Part shown: positions 37,301 through 44,935 of the stretch, one piece after another
Layout of the letters: each line of letters begins with the position of its first letter
Numbering within the stretch: the first letter of the stretch is position 1
Source of the DNA: Brevundimonas mediterranea
GTDB lineage: Bacteria; Pseudomonadota; Alphaproteobacteria; Caulobacterales; Caulobacteraceae
DNA length: 64,000 nt
Assembly: GCF_011064825.1 (NCBI RefSeq)
Contig: NZ_CP048751.1
Location: 2,480,001 to 2,544,000, forward strand
Direction: 5' to 3'
Translations under genes and position numbers: made by a program
The notes under the pieces: generated by a model
Database searches by the model: none
The model's input: the letters and a program-made list of their open reading frames with translations, nothing else
What the model was told of the DNA's origin: nothing

Positions 37301-37463
37301 CCTTCGACGACGGTTGGGCGGCGACGGCTTGGCGTCGATTCAGATCCGCAACCTGCTGAACAGCCATACCTATTGGTACACCTTCGGCTCGGGGCCGGAG
37401 GATTTGCGGGAGTACATCCGCACCGGGCCGACGGTGACCCTGGCGATCAGCCGCAGCTTCTGA
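34311..37463 (+). CDS. TonB-dependent transducer/receptor with N-terminal STN domain
   Basis: A 1050-aa FecA-like receptor. Signal peptide to about residue 27, STN signalling domain at about 43-110 (FRISSGPLAQALRDLSRQSGMAV), then the plug with NLAESLARLPGVNAVRNHQTGEGD, then the barrel ending in a terminal F. The STN domain allows ligand occupancy to be signalled to FecR. The plug is clearly paralogous to the receptor at 40309-43233, sharing TGEGDR-x-x-IRGM and DGDA-x-GG-x-ID-x-QTPTAFD-type blocks. The ligand is not shown by sequence; neighbours suggest an organophosphate. Its 3' end overlaps the convergent gene by 17 bp. Confidence 0.94.
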   Translation: MWAGRARFWSAAAVTSLWLAAGGAAAQAHAPAPFAAAADQTPHRFRISSGPLAQALRDLSRQSGMAVLADADLMNGRRTAQWQGRTTAWNALTRLLAPHPDLQGRIVGETLIIERAQAAPAPTTVTQLEEVVVLGRKGALQEALEIKRAYDGVSDVVSVDDQGLLPTNNLAESLARLPGVNAVRNHQTGEGDRLTIRGMSTEWNAYRINGVRLGGAGSRADKFYRGVRLSYLPPEGIQNLIVRKTLTPDLDGDALGGLIDIQTPTAFDADHDYVRLSAENGWLTRFDRPKSGKLALAVSRRLSDQLGLFVAANWSDARSQFEMVGGESDDLPPVWFDTFYSTGWDFDRFIMRGMELAIGETQVRRLGVNGSLDWRGGQQELHLRLQYNRYEGEEYRNRLNFRNDGLAGTERLVQVDSGRTGLAQPDAMVVGSDPDLGRIYGYSTADMKDVDGDGRITDADRDVRSVYSLAGASGVWDPMGFRLRRFWEATRESGLLSSITLGGRRWDGPWRIDYDVSLSRSQDDLDEGALLEFRTDAVEWLGNRGVRVIETDDPRFRLWGLNPAGMAAVQDPAAYDFRHLGDEWEQTSETLAQAQFGLTYTLTGGWLESVQAGGRYMHSNRRSAGGARPDLIGPETLADLEGLFGAPVTDLFDGRYVGDHRLGVVLDSRRMSAEIERAYRGDSAYFTVDPAFEPQADAERFRLKEQAAAGYVMAAARWAGTEITGGVRVEHTRSKVSFPILDALRGDGRDQRRNSFTNVLPSLHLRRALEGDKVLRAAIWTSFARPDIARMTSARQYVYDQDPDRDGEVNPEADWILQEIRQGNPDLKPMEAIGYDLSLEHYGRSTAWSAALFHKDIHNFLYRASTSSIRDGGLIDRGDENGTPVRAYANGRRARISGVELAIRHGLDWAPAPLDGLGVTANLTWQVSRADANIVWRVGDRLPFTETPETLASVELFWQGGGWEAAAGWSRQGGFLEGMDSFANDPYEQAYSFVDISLRRRLGGDGLASIQIRNLLNSHTYWYTFGSGPEDLREYIRTGPTVTLAISRSF

Positions 37464-38064
37464 GCGGATCCTGCGACGCCAGGCGGCCCGCGAACCTTCG
37501 GCTGAAGGCGCCGCCGAGGCGCGAGACGGTCAGGTCGTAGGCGCCGTCCGGCAGGACCGGAAGTCGCAGGCGCAAGGGCGCTCCAGCGCTCAGCCTGTAG
37601 CGACGCGTGGGACACAGGCCCGTCTCGTCATTGACGCAGAACCAGGCGTCCTCGGCCGGGACGATCTCCAGGATCAGGCCCCGACCTCGGCGCGGCTCTT
37701 TCAGGCGCGCCGCGACAGGGCCGTCTTCGGCCAGACAGCCGGAGAAGCGCCTGCAGAAGCCGTCGGGTCCAAGCAGGCGCAGATCATAGGGGGCGGCCGT
37801 CCGGATCAGTTCGACCTGATCGCCGGGCGACAGGCTGAAGGCGTCCATGGACGCCGACGGCTGATGCGCATCGAGGATCTGAAGATGCGCCACATCGCCG
37901 CCGGCCGCGTTGCACACCGTCAGCAAAAGCTCATCCTGGGCGAAGTCAAAGCGATCCGTCACGGAGAGGCTGCACGCCCCGGAAAGATCGCGCGTCTTCG
38001 TGGTCAGACGGGGATTGAAGGCGCCGCCCGCTCGGCCCCCGCGCCTTTGCATGGCTTCGATCAT
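37447..38064 (-). CDS. Stand-alone tandem phospholipase C C-terminal (DUF756) domain protein
   Basis: A 205-aa protein. Two repeats match the C-terminal beta domains of bacterial phosphocholine-type phospholipase C: YDLRLLGPDGFCRRFSG near residues 104-120 and YDLTVSRLGGAFSRRFAG near 177-194, each after a region rich in beta strands. The phosphoesterase domain is missing and no signal peptide is seen. The ATG at 38064 overlaps the stop of the phosphodiesterase gene (ATGA), so it is translated with it and is probably not a dead fragment. It may bind lipid or assist the enzymes beside it. Confidence 0.75.
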   Translation of the reverse strand: MIEAMQRRGGRAGGAFNPRLTTKTRDLSGACSLSVTDRFDFAQDELLLTVCNAAGGDVAHLQILDAHQPSASMDAFSLSPGDQVELIRTAAPYDLRLLGPDGFCRRFSGCLAEDGPVAARLKEPRRGRGLILEIVPAEDAWFCVNDETGLCPTRRYRLSAGAPLRLRLPVLPDGAYDLTVSRLGGAFSRRFAGRLASQDPLRSCG

Positions 38065-38942
38065 GGCAGCGCCGCGAGCCCGCAGTCGCTCACGGCGCGC
38101 CGAAGGCCCCGTGGCCGATCCGTCTGAATCACATTGGCGTCCAGGACCAGCAGTCCCTCCAGCCGGGAACACAGGTCGGTCGCCCGGACCGCCAAGGCCT
38201 CATCGACATCGCCCAGACTGTTGACCCAGATCCGCGCCGGCAGGGCCCGCGCCCCGTTGCGGAGCTGCGGGGTCAGAGACTCGGGGTCGCCGTGAATGAT
38301 CGTCGCCGCCGGCAGCCCCTCGACGGCGGCGGCCAAGCCGTCGGAACGGCTGACGCGCGGCATGAGCAGGGCGCGCGGCGCGAGCTCACGCACCGCCCGC
38401 AACACCGCCCCGTCGGAGTCGAAGAAGACGACCTGGTCCGTCATTCCCAGCCCCTGCACCGCCGCGACCACGGGGCCGATGCGATCCGTCTTGAGGTCCA
38501 GATCAACCAGCACCCGTCCGCACGTCTTGCGAAACGCCTCGACCAGGGTCGGGGGCGGCTCGGAACTGTCTTCCAGCCGCAGGCGACGCAGTTGGGCGTA
38601 GGTCAGGCTCTCGGCCTCGCCGGCGCCGCCGGTGGTCCGAGTCACCGTTTGATCGTGCATCAGAAAGGGCACGCCGTCGGCGGAGACCTTGACGTCGATC
38701 TCCACGATGTCGGCGCCCTCGCGCACCGCTTCGTCGATGGCGGCCAGCGAGTTCTCGGGCGCTTCGAGATGGCCGGCCCGGTGCGCGGCGATCAGCAGGG
38801 CGCCGCGCGGCTTCGCCAGTTCGGCCTGAAGGCGCGACATGACGGCGGTCTGCCCGCAGACCGGATCGGCCAGGGCCGGCGTCGCCGCCAGCCCCGCCGC
38901 CCATGCCGCGAGCAGCCCGACGATCGCGGTACGCGCTATCAC
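38061..38942 (-). CDS. Glycerophosphodiester phosphodiesterase, exported
   Basis: A 293-aa enzyme with a signal peptide ending near PALADP. GDPD motifs: AHRAGHLEAPENSLAAI (about 53-69), DIVEIDVKVSADGVPFLMHD (metal-binding E/D and catalytic H), then the C-terminal barrel. It releases glycerol-3-phosphate from deacylated phospholipids. The start is GTG at 38942, overlapping the preceding stop codon by one base (TAGTG); the 3' end overlaps the next gene, so three genes are tightly coupled. Confidence 0.92.
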   Translation of the reverse strand: MIARTAIVGLLAAWAAGLAATPALADPVCGQTAVMSRLQAELAKPRGALLIAAHRAGHLEAPENSLAAIDEAVREGADIVEIDVKVSADGVPFLMHDQTVTRTTGGAGEAESLTYAQLRRLRLEDSSEPPPTLVEAFRKTCGRVLVDLDLKTDRIGPVVAAVQGLGMTDQVVFFDSDGAVLRAVRELAPRALLMPRVSRSDGLAAAVEGLPAATIIHGDPESLTPQLRNGARALPARIWVNSLGDVDEALAVRATDLCSRLEGLLVLDANVIQTDRPRGLRRAVSDCGLAALP

Positions 38943-40243
38943 TACTGGTCCTCGCGCCGCAGGATCAGTTCCGGCGTCGCCGGCTTCAGATCGGTCAGGC
39001 GCGCCGGACCCGCGCCGGGCTTGTCCAGTTGGAAGGCGTCGTACAGGGCGCCGTCCATGGTGAAGGCCCGCATCGTCAGTCGGGCCGCAGAGACCTCGAC
39101 CTGCTGGAACACCTGCACGCCGCTGGCCTTGCGCTCCGTCCAGTTGAGGTCGCCCAGCGGATACTGCTTCGGCCCGACGTTGGAGACCATATAGACCGGG
39201 CCCTGATCGTGGGGGCGGCCGCGTCCATAGGTGTGGTCATGGCCGGCCAGCACCAAGTCGACGTGATAGCGGTCGAACAGGGGTTGCAGCACGGCGCGCA
39301 GTTCCTCGCCGCTGCGGCCCCGGGCGGTGGAATAGAGGGGGTAGTGCAGGAAGACGACCGTCCAGCGCGACGGGTTGTCGGCCAGTTGCCGCTCCAGCCA
39401 GGCCACCTGATCCCGCGCGGCCTGGGGGTCTTCGTCGATCATGTCGGCGTCGAGCGAGATGATGCGAACGCCCTGATAATCGACCCGATACACGGTCTCG
39501 GTCAGCATGTCGGACGGGCCGTTCTCGGGCAGGGTGAATTGCAGCCGCCACTGGGGCGCCAGCATTTGCGGGGTCGAGCCCTGGGGCTTCATGTATTCGT
39601 GGTTGCCCGGCGTCATCAGCGACGGGGTCTCGGCCAGACGGTGGGCGTCCATATCGAACCATTCGCCCCATTCCGCGTCGTTGTCGGCCCGGTTGATCAG
39701 GTCGCCGGCGAACAGCATGAAGGCCGCGTCCGGGGTCTGGCGCAGGGCGCGGCGCACGGCCAGGCCGCCCATGGAGCGGATGTCGTTCTGGACGTCGCCC
39801 ATATAGAGGAAGGTGAAGGGACGAACCTCGGCGGCGGCGGTCTTGACCTGGCGCCCGGGCGACCAGGCGCCTTCCTTGCCCACGCGATAGACGTATTGGG
39901 TGTCGGGGGTCAGGCCGGTCAGCCGCACGCTGTAATAGTCGGCGGCGACGTTCTGTTCGTCCCGCGTCGTGAAGGCGGCGGAGGTGCGCTGCGCCGGCAG
40001 GCGGACGGCTTTGGCAGGGTAGGCCGGCCCCGGCGTCAGAATCGCATATTCGATGAAGCCGTCGCCCGCACCCGCTTCGGCGCGCCAGTTGAAGGCCAAG
40101 CTGGTCGACGGCGTCTCGGTCAGATTGACGATGACGCGTTCGGGCAGGGAAGCCGTCTGGGCTTGCGCCGGGACGGCCTGGAGGGCGGCGAAGGCCAGGA
40201 CGCTGCAGGACAGGGTCGCGGCGAGGCGCAGGGACAGGCGCAT
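38942..40243 (-). CDS. Purple-acid-phosphatase-like metallophosphoesterase, exported
   Basis: A 433-aa secreted protein. After the signal peptide (ending near VPAQAQ) comes an N-terminal fibronectin-like domain (PERVIVNLTETPSTSLAFNW, GLTPDTQYVYRVG) and then the dinuclear metal domain: GDVQ, AGDL, GNHEY, FLHYP and AGHDHTYGRGR. It probably frees phosphate from organic esters in the periplasm or outside the cell. It lies 65 bp after the receptor gene, across a 30-bp palindrome. GAGG precedes the ATG. Confidence 0.93.
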   Translation of the reverse strand: MRLSLRLAATLSCSVLAFAALQAVPAQAQTASLPERVIVNLTETPSTSLAFNWRAEAGAGDGFIEYAILTPGPAYPAKAVRLPAQRTSAAFTTRDEQNVAADYYSVRLTGLTPDTQYVYRVGKEGAWSPGRQVKTAAAEVRPFTFLYMGDVQNDIRSMGGLAVRRALRQTPDAAFMLFAGDLINRADNDAEWGEWFDMDAHRLAETPSLMTPGNHEYMKPQGSTPQMLAPQWRLQFTLPENGPSDMLTETVYRVDYQGVRIISLDADMIDEDPQAARDQVAWLERQLADNPSRWTVVFLHYPLYSTARGRSGEELRAVLQPLFDRYHVDLVLAGHDHTYGRGRPHDQGPVYMVSNVGPKQYPLGDLNWTERKASGVQVFQQVEVSAARLTMRAFTMDGALYDAFQLDKPGAGPARLTDLKPATPELILRREDQ

Positions 40244-40270
40244 GAGGTATCCTCGATGTCTGGAAAAGGC

Positions 40271-40300
40271 GCCGCTCGCGGGAGATCTCCCGCGAGCGGC
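40271..40300. terminator. 30-bp perfect palindrome between receptor and phosphatase genes
   Basis: Arms 40271-40285 and 40286-40300 are perfectly complementary, followed on the minus strand by GCCTTTTCC. It could be a partial terminator or an mRNA-stabilising hairpin that sets the ratio of receptor to enzymes. Confidence 0.65.
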
Positions 40301-40308
40301 AGGAACGG

Positions 40309-43233
40309 TCAGAGCCGCCAGTTCAGGTTCAGGCTCAGGTAACGACCGTTCTCGATGTAGTCGCGGACGCCGCCCTTTCCTTCACCGAAGGTGTAGAAGT
40401 AGGTGTAGTTGTCCAGCAGGTTCTGCACCTTGAAGGTGGCCGTCAGGTTCGGCGTGATCTGACGCCGCGCCATCAGGTCCACGAAGTGGTAGTCCTGCTC
40501 ATAGGGATCGTTGCCGAAGTCCTCGATGTCTTCCAGAGACACGTCCTGATAGTTGTAGGCCACATAGGCCTCCCAGCCGTTGCGCTCCCAGAACAGTTCC
40601 AGGTTCACGATGTGGTCGGGGGTTTCCATGAAGGGCAGGGTGTAGCCTTCAGGGTGCCAGGACAGGCCGGTTTCGGCTTCCGAGCGCTGGATGGTGGCGT
40701 TCGCCGCCACGCCCAGCCCGTCGAACGGCGCCGGCAGCCAGTGGAGCTGCTGGCGGGCGTTGATCTCGACGCCGCGGATCTCGGCCTTGCGACCGTTCAT
40801 CGGCATGGAGACGGGCACGCCCGACGGATCGTCGAACTCGCCCTCCGTGCCGTCCCGAATGACCGACGACGAGGAGCGGAACAGGAACTTGTCCAGATCC
40901 TTGTAGAACAGCGCGACGGAGTAGGCGCCCGTGCGTCCGTTGTAATATTCCGCCGACAGGTCGTAGTTGACCGAGGTCATCGGCTCGAGATCGGGATTGC
41001 CCTGGACGATGCCGGTCAGCACCCATTCGCTGGTCGGGTTGGTCACGCCGTCGCCGTCGGGATCGCCGTCGTAGCTGTATTCCTTGACCGAGGTCATCCG
41101 TTTGATGTCCGGACGCGAGACGCTGGTCCAGATCGCCGCCCGCAGCTTGGCGTTCCAGCTCACGTCATAGTTGACGTGGATCGAGGGCAGCCAGTTGGTG
41201 AAGCCCGAGGTGTCGGTGGTGTAGTCCTCGCCCCGCACCGGGTTTTCGGTCCAGGCGCGGATGTCGTTGCTGGTGTCCTCGACCCGCACGCCGGCGATCA
41301 CTTCGGCCGCGCCGAAACGAGCCGTGCCCATCACATAGGCAGACACTACCTGTTCGTCGTAGAACCAGGTGGAGGCGTAGTCGATCGAGTCCGCCTCGTT
41401 CAGCGTCAGCAGGGTCGAATTCCCCGCCTTGGCGCGTTCGATCTCGGCCATCATCTTGTCGGTGTCGATGACGGGGCCGAGTTGGTACTGGCCGGTGTAA
41501 CGGCCGTCGAACATGTCGGTGATCGCTTCGCCGAACAGGGCGGAATAGTCGGCCATGGTGCCCCGGGGCTCCAGGTCGATCAGCGAACCTTCCAGGCGTT
41601 CACGCTCGGACTTGTAGTATTTGGCGCCGGCGCGGACCTCTTGCAGCCAGGAGCCTGTCGGCTGGTAGCGCAGGTTGAACTGGGCCTGGTTCAGGGTTTC
41701 CTTGGCGCCGCCGTAGCTGCCGCTCAGGCTGGAGGCGGTGTACTGGGTCAGGTCCTGGACGCCCGCCATGCCGGCGGGGTTCAGCACCCATTTCAGGTAC
41801 TGCGGATCCCCCTGGCTGACGATCTCGACGCCTTCATTGCCCTTCCACAGATAGGCGTTGCGGCCGAAATACATCTCGTAGCTGTCGACGATATTGTCCT
41901 CGGATTCCGAGTGCGACAGGTCGTAGTCGAGGGTGAACTCGCGGAAGCGGCTTTCGCCGCCGAAGTTGACCATCTGCAGCACGCCTTCGGTCGTGCCGCC
42001 TTCCCAGTAGCGACGCAGGCGGAAGCCTTTGGGATCCCACGAGCCCGACGAGCCGTTCAGGCTGTAATAGCTGTTGGAACCCTTGTCCGCGTCGGTGATC
42101 TTGTCGTCCTTGTCGCGGTCGACGATCTGGGCGGTGGTGTAGTTGTAGATGGCGCCCTTGATGTCATCGTAGCCGATGACGGCGTTCGCCGGCTGGATCA
42201 GGTCGCCGCGCGACTTGTCGACCTGCTCCAGGCGCGCCGAGGCGCTGGTGCCGGCCTCGTTGCGGAAGTTGAGGCGGTTCCTGAACTGGGTCTCTTCATA
42301 CTCATTGTACTGACCACGCAGGTGGAAGTCGTGATTGTCGCCGCGCCAGTCCAGCGAGCCGTTGAAGCCCCAGCGCGTCACGTCCGTGTCGCCGGTGGAC
42401 ATTTCCAGACCGCGGGTCACGAAGGTCTGGGGATCGAAGTCCAGGCTCTGGGCCTTGCTGTACCAGTTACGGGGCATATTATCCCCGGAGTTGCCGATCT
42501 GCTCGAACTGCGAGGCGCGTTCCGAGTAGTTGCCGGTCACGAACAGGCCCAGCCGATCGGAGAACTGCTTGCCGAAGGCCACATCGGCGGCCCATGAGGT
42601 CCGGTCGTCGCGCTGTTGCAGCAGGGTGCCCTCGATCGAGCCCGCCACATGGGTCGGATCATAGTCGAAGGCCGTCGGCGTCTTGATGTCGATGGTGCCG
42701 CCGATGGCGTCGCCGTCCATATAGGGCAGCAGGCTCTTGTAGACGGTGATCGCATCGACGCCCGACGTCGGCAGGAAGCTGAGGCGCACGCCGCGGAAGA
42801 AGTTGTCGCCCGGCGATCCGGTGCCGCCCATGCGCACGCCGTTGACGGCGTAGGCGTTGTATTCGGTCGCCATGCCCCGGATCACCACCCGGTCGCCTTC
42901 GCCGGTGAAGTGGTTGCGGACCGCCGACACGCCCGGAATGCGCGATGCGGCCTCGGTCAGGTTGGACGACGGCAGCTTGCCCATGTCGTCGGCGCTGACG
43001 CTGTCCGAGATCATGTCGCTGTTGCGCTTCTCGTCGATCGAGCGGCGCAGGCCCTGCAGATAGCCGGTGACGACGACTTCATCGAGGACGGCGGGGTTGG
43101 GTTGCGCCGCCGTTTCCGCCTCGGACGAGGTCGATTGCGACTGCGACTGCGATTGGGCCGCCGCCCATTGCGGAAAGGCCGCGATCAACGCCAGGCCTCC
43201 GGCCGCCGCCAGATAGCGAGATTTGGTTTTCAT
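40309..43233 (-). CDS. TonB-dependent receptor (no STN domain), paralogue of the 34311-37463 receptor
   Basis: A 974-aa outer-membrane receptor. Signal peptide ending near WAAAQ, a Q/S-rich linker, DEVVVTGYLQGLRRSIDEKR, then the plug with KLPSSNLTEAASRIPGVSAVRNHFTGEGDR and the barrel ending in NLNWRL. It lacks the STN signalling domain. It leads an operon with the phosphatase, phosphodiesterase and DUF756 genes, so it probably imports something those enzymes act on or release. Confidence 0.95.
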   Translation of the reverse strand: MKTKSRYLAAAGGLALIAAFPQWAAAQSQSQSQSTSSEAETAAQPNPAVLDEVVVTGYLQGLRRSIDEKRNSDMISDSVSADDMGKLPSSNLTEAASRIPGVSAVRNHFTGEGDRVVIRGMATEYNAYAVNGVRMGGTGSPGDNFFRGVRLSFLPTSGVDAITVYKSLLPYMDGDAIGGTIDIKTPTAFDYDPTHVAGSIEGTLLQQRDDRTSWAADVAFGKQFSDRLGLFVTGNYSERASQFEQIGNSGDNMPRNWYSKAQSLDFDPQTFVTRGLEMSTGDTDVTRWGFNGSLDWRGDNHDFHLRGQYNEYEETQFRNRLNFRNEAGTSASARLEQVDKSRGDLIQPANAVIGYDDIKGAIYNYTTAQIVDRDKDDKITDADKGSNSYYSLNGSSGSWDPKGFRLRRYWEGGTTEGVLQMVNFGGESRFREFTLDYDLSHSESEDNIVDSYEMYFGRNAYLWKGNEGVEIVSQGDPQYLKWVLNPAGMAGVQDLTQYTASSLSGSYGGAKETLNQAQFNLRYQPTGSWLQEVRAGAKYYKSERERLEGSLIDLEPRGTMADYSALFGEAITDMFDGRYTGQYQLGPVIDTDKMMAEIERAKAGNSTLLTLNEADSIDYASTWFYDEQVVSAYVMGTARFGAAEVIAGVRVEDTSNDIRAWTENPVRGEDYTTDTSGFTNWLPSIHVNYDVSWNAKLRAAIWTSVSRPDIKRMTSVKEYSYDGDPDGDGVTNPTSEWVLTGIVQGNPDLEPMTSVNYDLSAEYYNGRTGAYSVALFYKDLDKFLFRSSSSVIRDGTEGEFDDPSGVPVSMPMNGRKAEIRGVEINARQQLHWLPAPFDGLGVAANATIQRSEAETGLSWHPEGYTLPFMETPDHIVNLELFWERNGWEAYVAYNYQDVSLEDIEDFGNDPYEQDYHFVDLMARRQITPNLTATFKVQNLLDNYTYFYTFGEGKGGVRDYIENGRYLSLNLNWRL

Positions 43234-43303
43234 GATGTAGTCCCCCGTGGTCTGCCAAGGCGCAGACGACAGAGAGACTGAACGACCCGAACAAGCTGAC
43301 AGG

Positions 43304-43335
43304 CGTCGTCAATATTTCATACGCACGTCGTCAAT
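43304..43335. promoter_or_regulatory. Direct repeat upstream of receptor operon
   Basis: CGTCGTCAAT occurs at 43304-43313 and again at 43326-43335, 22 bp apart, about 70-100 bp before the receptor start. Two-helical-turn spacing suggests an activator site. I cannot name the protein. Confidence 0.4.
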
Positions 43336-43354
43336 CTGTACTGGACAATCAACC

Positions 43355-44380
43355 TCAGATACACAGATCCGCCCCGTCATTGACGAACCGGCAACCTTCT
43401 TCGGCTCCGTGCCGAGGCTTTGCGCCGCGATGCCGCACGGGCCGCAAGGGTAGGGGGATCATCCAGCCCGGACCGCACTGAGCCTTCGGCGTAGGGTGCG
43501 GCGCTGAATGTTGAAGCGGCGCCGCGCTCCGTCCCGGTCGAGACCCGGCCGGTTCAGCCGGAGACCGGCATTGGACGGCGGCGGGGAGGCAGACGCTTGC
43601 GGCCTGGGGCAGGGCGTCGCCCCTGGCCATTGTTCTCGCGTCCATTCCGTCTGGCGCGGCGGGCACGGTCTCCGCCGTGTCCGGCGCGTATCCGGCTGAC
43701 TTCAGAAACCGGATCATGGACTGGTTGAACAGTTCCGGGCTCTGCCAGGGCGCGAAATGCCCGCTGTCCGCCAGATACTGAAGACTGGCGCCCGGGATGG
43801 CGTCCGCAATATAGGCGGCATGCTGCGGCGTTATGAATTCATCCTCCGAGCCCGCGACGATCAGAACCTGGGGCGCCCGGATCAGGGCGAGTTGACCGGG
43901 GCCGTAGTGAAGTCGCGTTGTCTGCATGGTCCTGACCGCCTGGGTCAGCCCGGAGAAATCCGGGGCGGGCGAGAGCTCGGCATAATCGGCGGCGAGGCGG
44001 GGCCCTACCTGCCGCAGGATCGGCGCATCGCCGGCGTCCTTGCGGACACCCTGCAGATCCATATTGGCGCCGAACGCATAGATGGGGCCGAGTTGATCGC
44101 CTCGGTCCATGCCGAGCACGAGCGCCGTTATGGCGCCGTCGCTCCAGCCTATGATTGCGGGTCGGTTCAACTGCAGATGATCGATCACCGCTCCGACATC
44201 CTCGGCCAACTGATCGTAGCTCAGAGGTGTCGAACCCAGGGTGCTGCGACCGTGGCCCCGGCTGTCAATGAGGATGACCTGATAGCCGGCGTCAAGGAGA
44301 GCGGGGACCTGTCGGCCCCAGGCCTGATGGCTGGACAGTCCTCCGTGCAACAGGATCACAGGGGGACCGCTGCCGATCAC
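43355..44380 (-). CDS. Alpha/beta hydrolase, apparently truncated at the N-terminus
   Basis: A 341-aa frame with an intact hydrolase core: LLHGG, nucleophile S80 in GWSDG, acid D180 and H208 (DSGHFAPW). The first usable start is GTG at 44380, but the frame upstream (GAHLWYGV) still reads as hydrolase sequence until it runs into the end of the neighbouring gene, so the normal leader and signal peptide seem lost. The last 100 residues after FLKSAGYAP are Pro/Arg-rich and do not look like hydrolase, suggesting a lost stop or frameshift. It may be a decaying gene. Confidence 0.65.
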   Translation of the reverse strand: MIGSGPPVILLHGGLSSHQAWGRQVPALLDAGYQVILIDSRGHGRSTLGSTPLSYDQLAEDVGAVIDHLQLNRPAIIGWSDGAITALVLGMDRGDQLGPIYAFGANMDLQGVRKDAGDAPILRQVGPRLAADYAELSPAPDFSGLTQAVRTMQTTRLHYGPGQLALIRAPQVLIVAGSEDEFITPQHAAYIADAIPGASLQYLADSGHFAPWQSPELFNQSMIRFLKSAGYAPDTAETVPAAPDGMDARTMARGDALPQAASVCLPAAVQCRSPAEPAGSRPGRSAAPLQHSAPHPTPKAQCGPGWMIPLPLRPVRHRGAKPRHGAEEGCRFVNDGADLCI

Positions 44381-44400
44381 GCCGTACCAGAGATGGGCCC

Positions 44401-44859
44401 CTAGCCCCCGCGCCCGCCGGCGATGAAGGCGGCGATGGTCGGCCAGGGCGCGCCCTGGGGGCGCATGTCGTCGCAGGCGAAGGACTTGAGGGCGCCGTAC
44501 ACGCCGCCGGAGGGGGTGGCGTCCCAGGGGGCGTCTTCGGCGATCCGTTCCGCTTCCGCGCCGTCCGGGCCGTGGACGATGGTGGCGACGGTGCGGGACT
44601 GGCCGTCCGAGCAGCGGACCGCCAACTCCTCGACCTCATGGCTCTGATCGGCCGCGTCGCCGTGTGCGGGAACGCGGGCGAAGCGGGCCGTAGCGACGCC
44701 GTCGACCGGCGTCAGGGTGTCCTGATCGATCAGATAGACGGTTCGGTCGCTGGCCGAGAAACGGGTCCAGGTCTCGGCTGCGGCCGGCGTCGCCGCCGTC
44801 AGGGCCGCGACGCCGACAACCGTCAGTGTGGCAAAGGTCAGTTTGGCGATTCCGCGCAT
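44401..44859 (-). CDS. Secreted hypothetical protein, surface-adhesin-E-like
   Basis: A 152-aa protein with a signal peptide (ending near TPAAAE) followed by WTRFSASDRTVYLIDQDTLTPVDG, which recalls the small surface-adhesin E fold, and a conserved cysteine pair (about 83 and 131). Function unknown. It ends 21 nt before the truncated hydrolase. Confidence 0.7.
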   Translation of the reverse strand: MRGIAKLTFATLTVVGVAALTAATPAAAETWTRFSASDRTVYLIDQDTLTPVDGVATARFARVPAHGDAADQSHEVEELAVRCSDGQSRTVATIVHGPDGAEAERIAEDAPWDATPSGGVYGALKSFACDDMRPQGAPWPTIAAFIAGGRGG

Positions 44860-44935
44860 GTCTTCCTCCCGTGAATGAGAGGATTTGATACCCGTGGTCG
44901 CCCGATTTCAAGCCGCCCCTGCGACCGGCGGCGGA

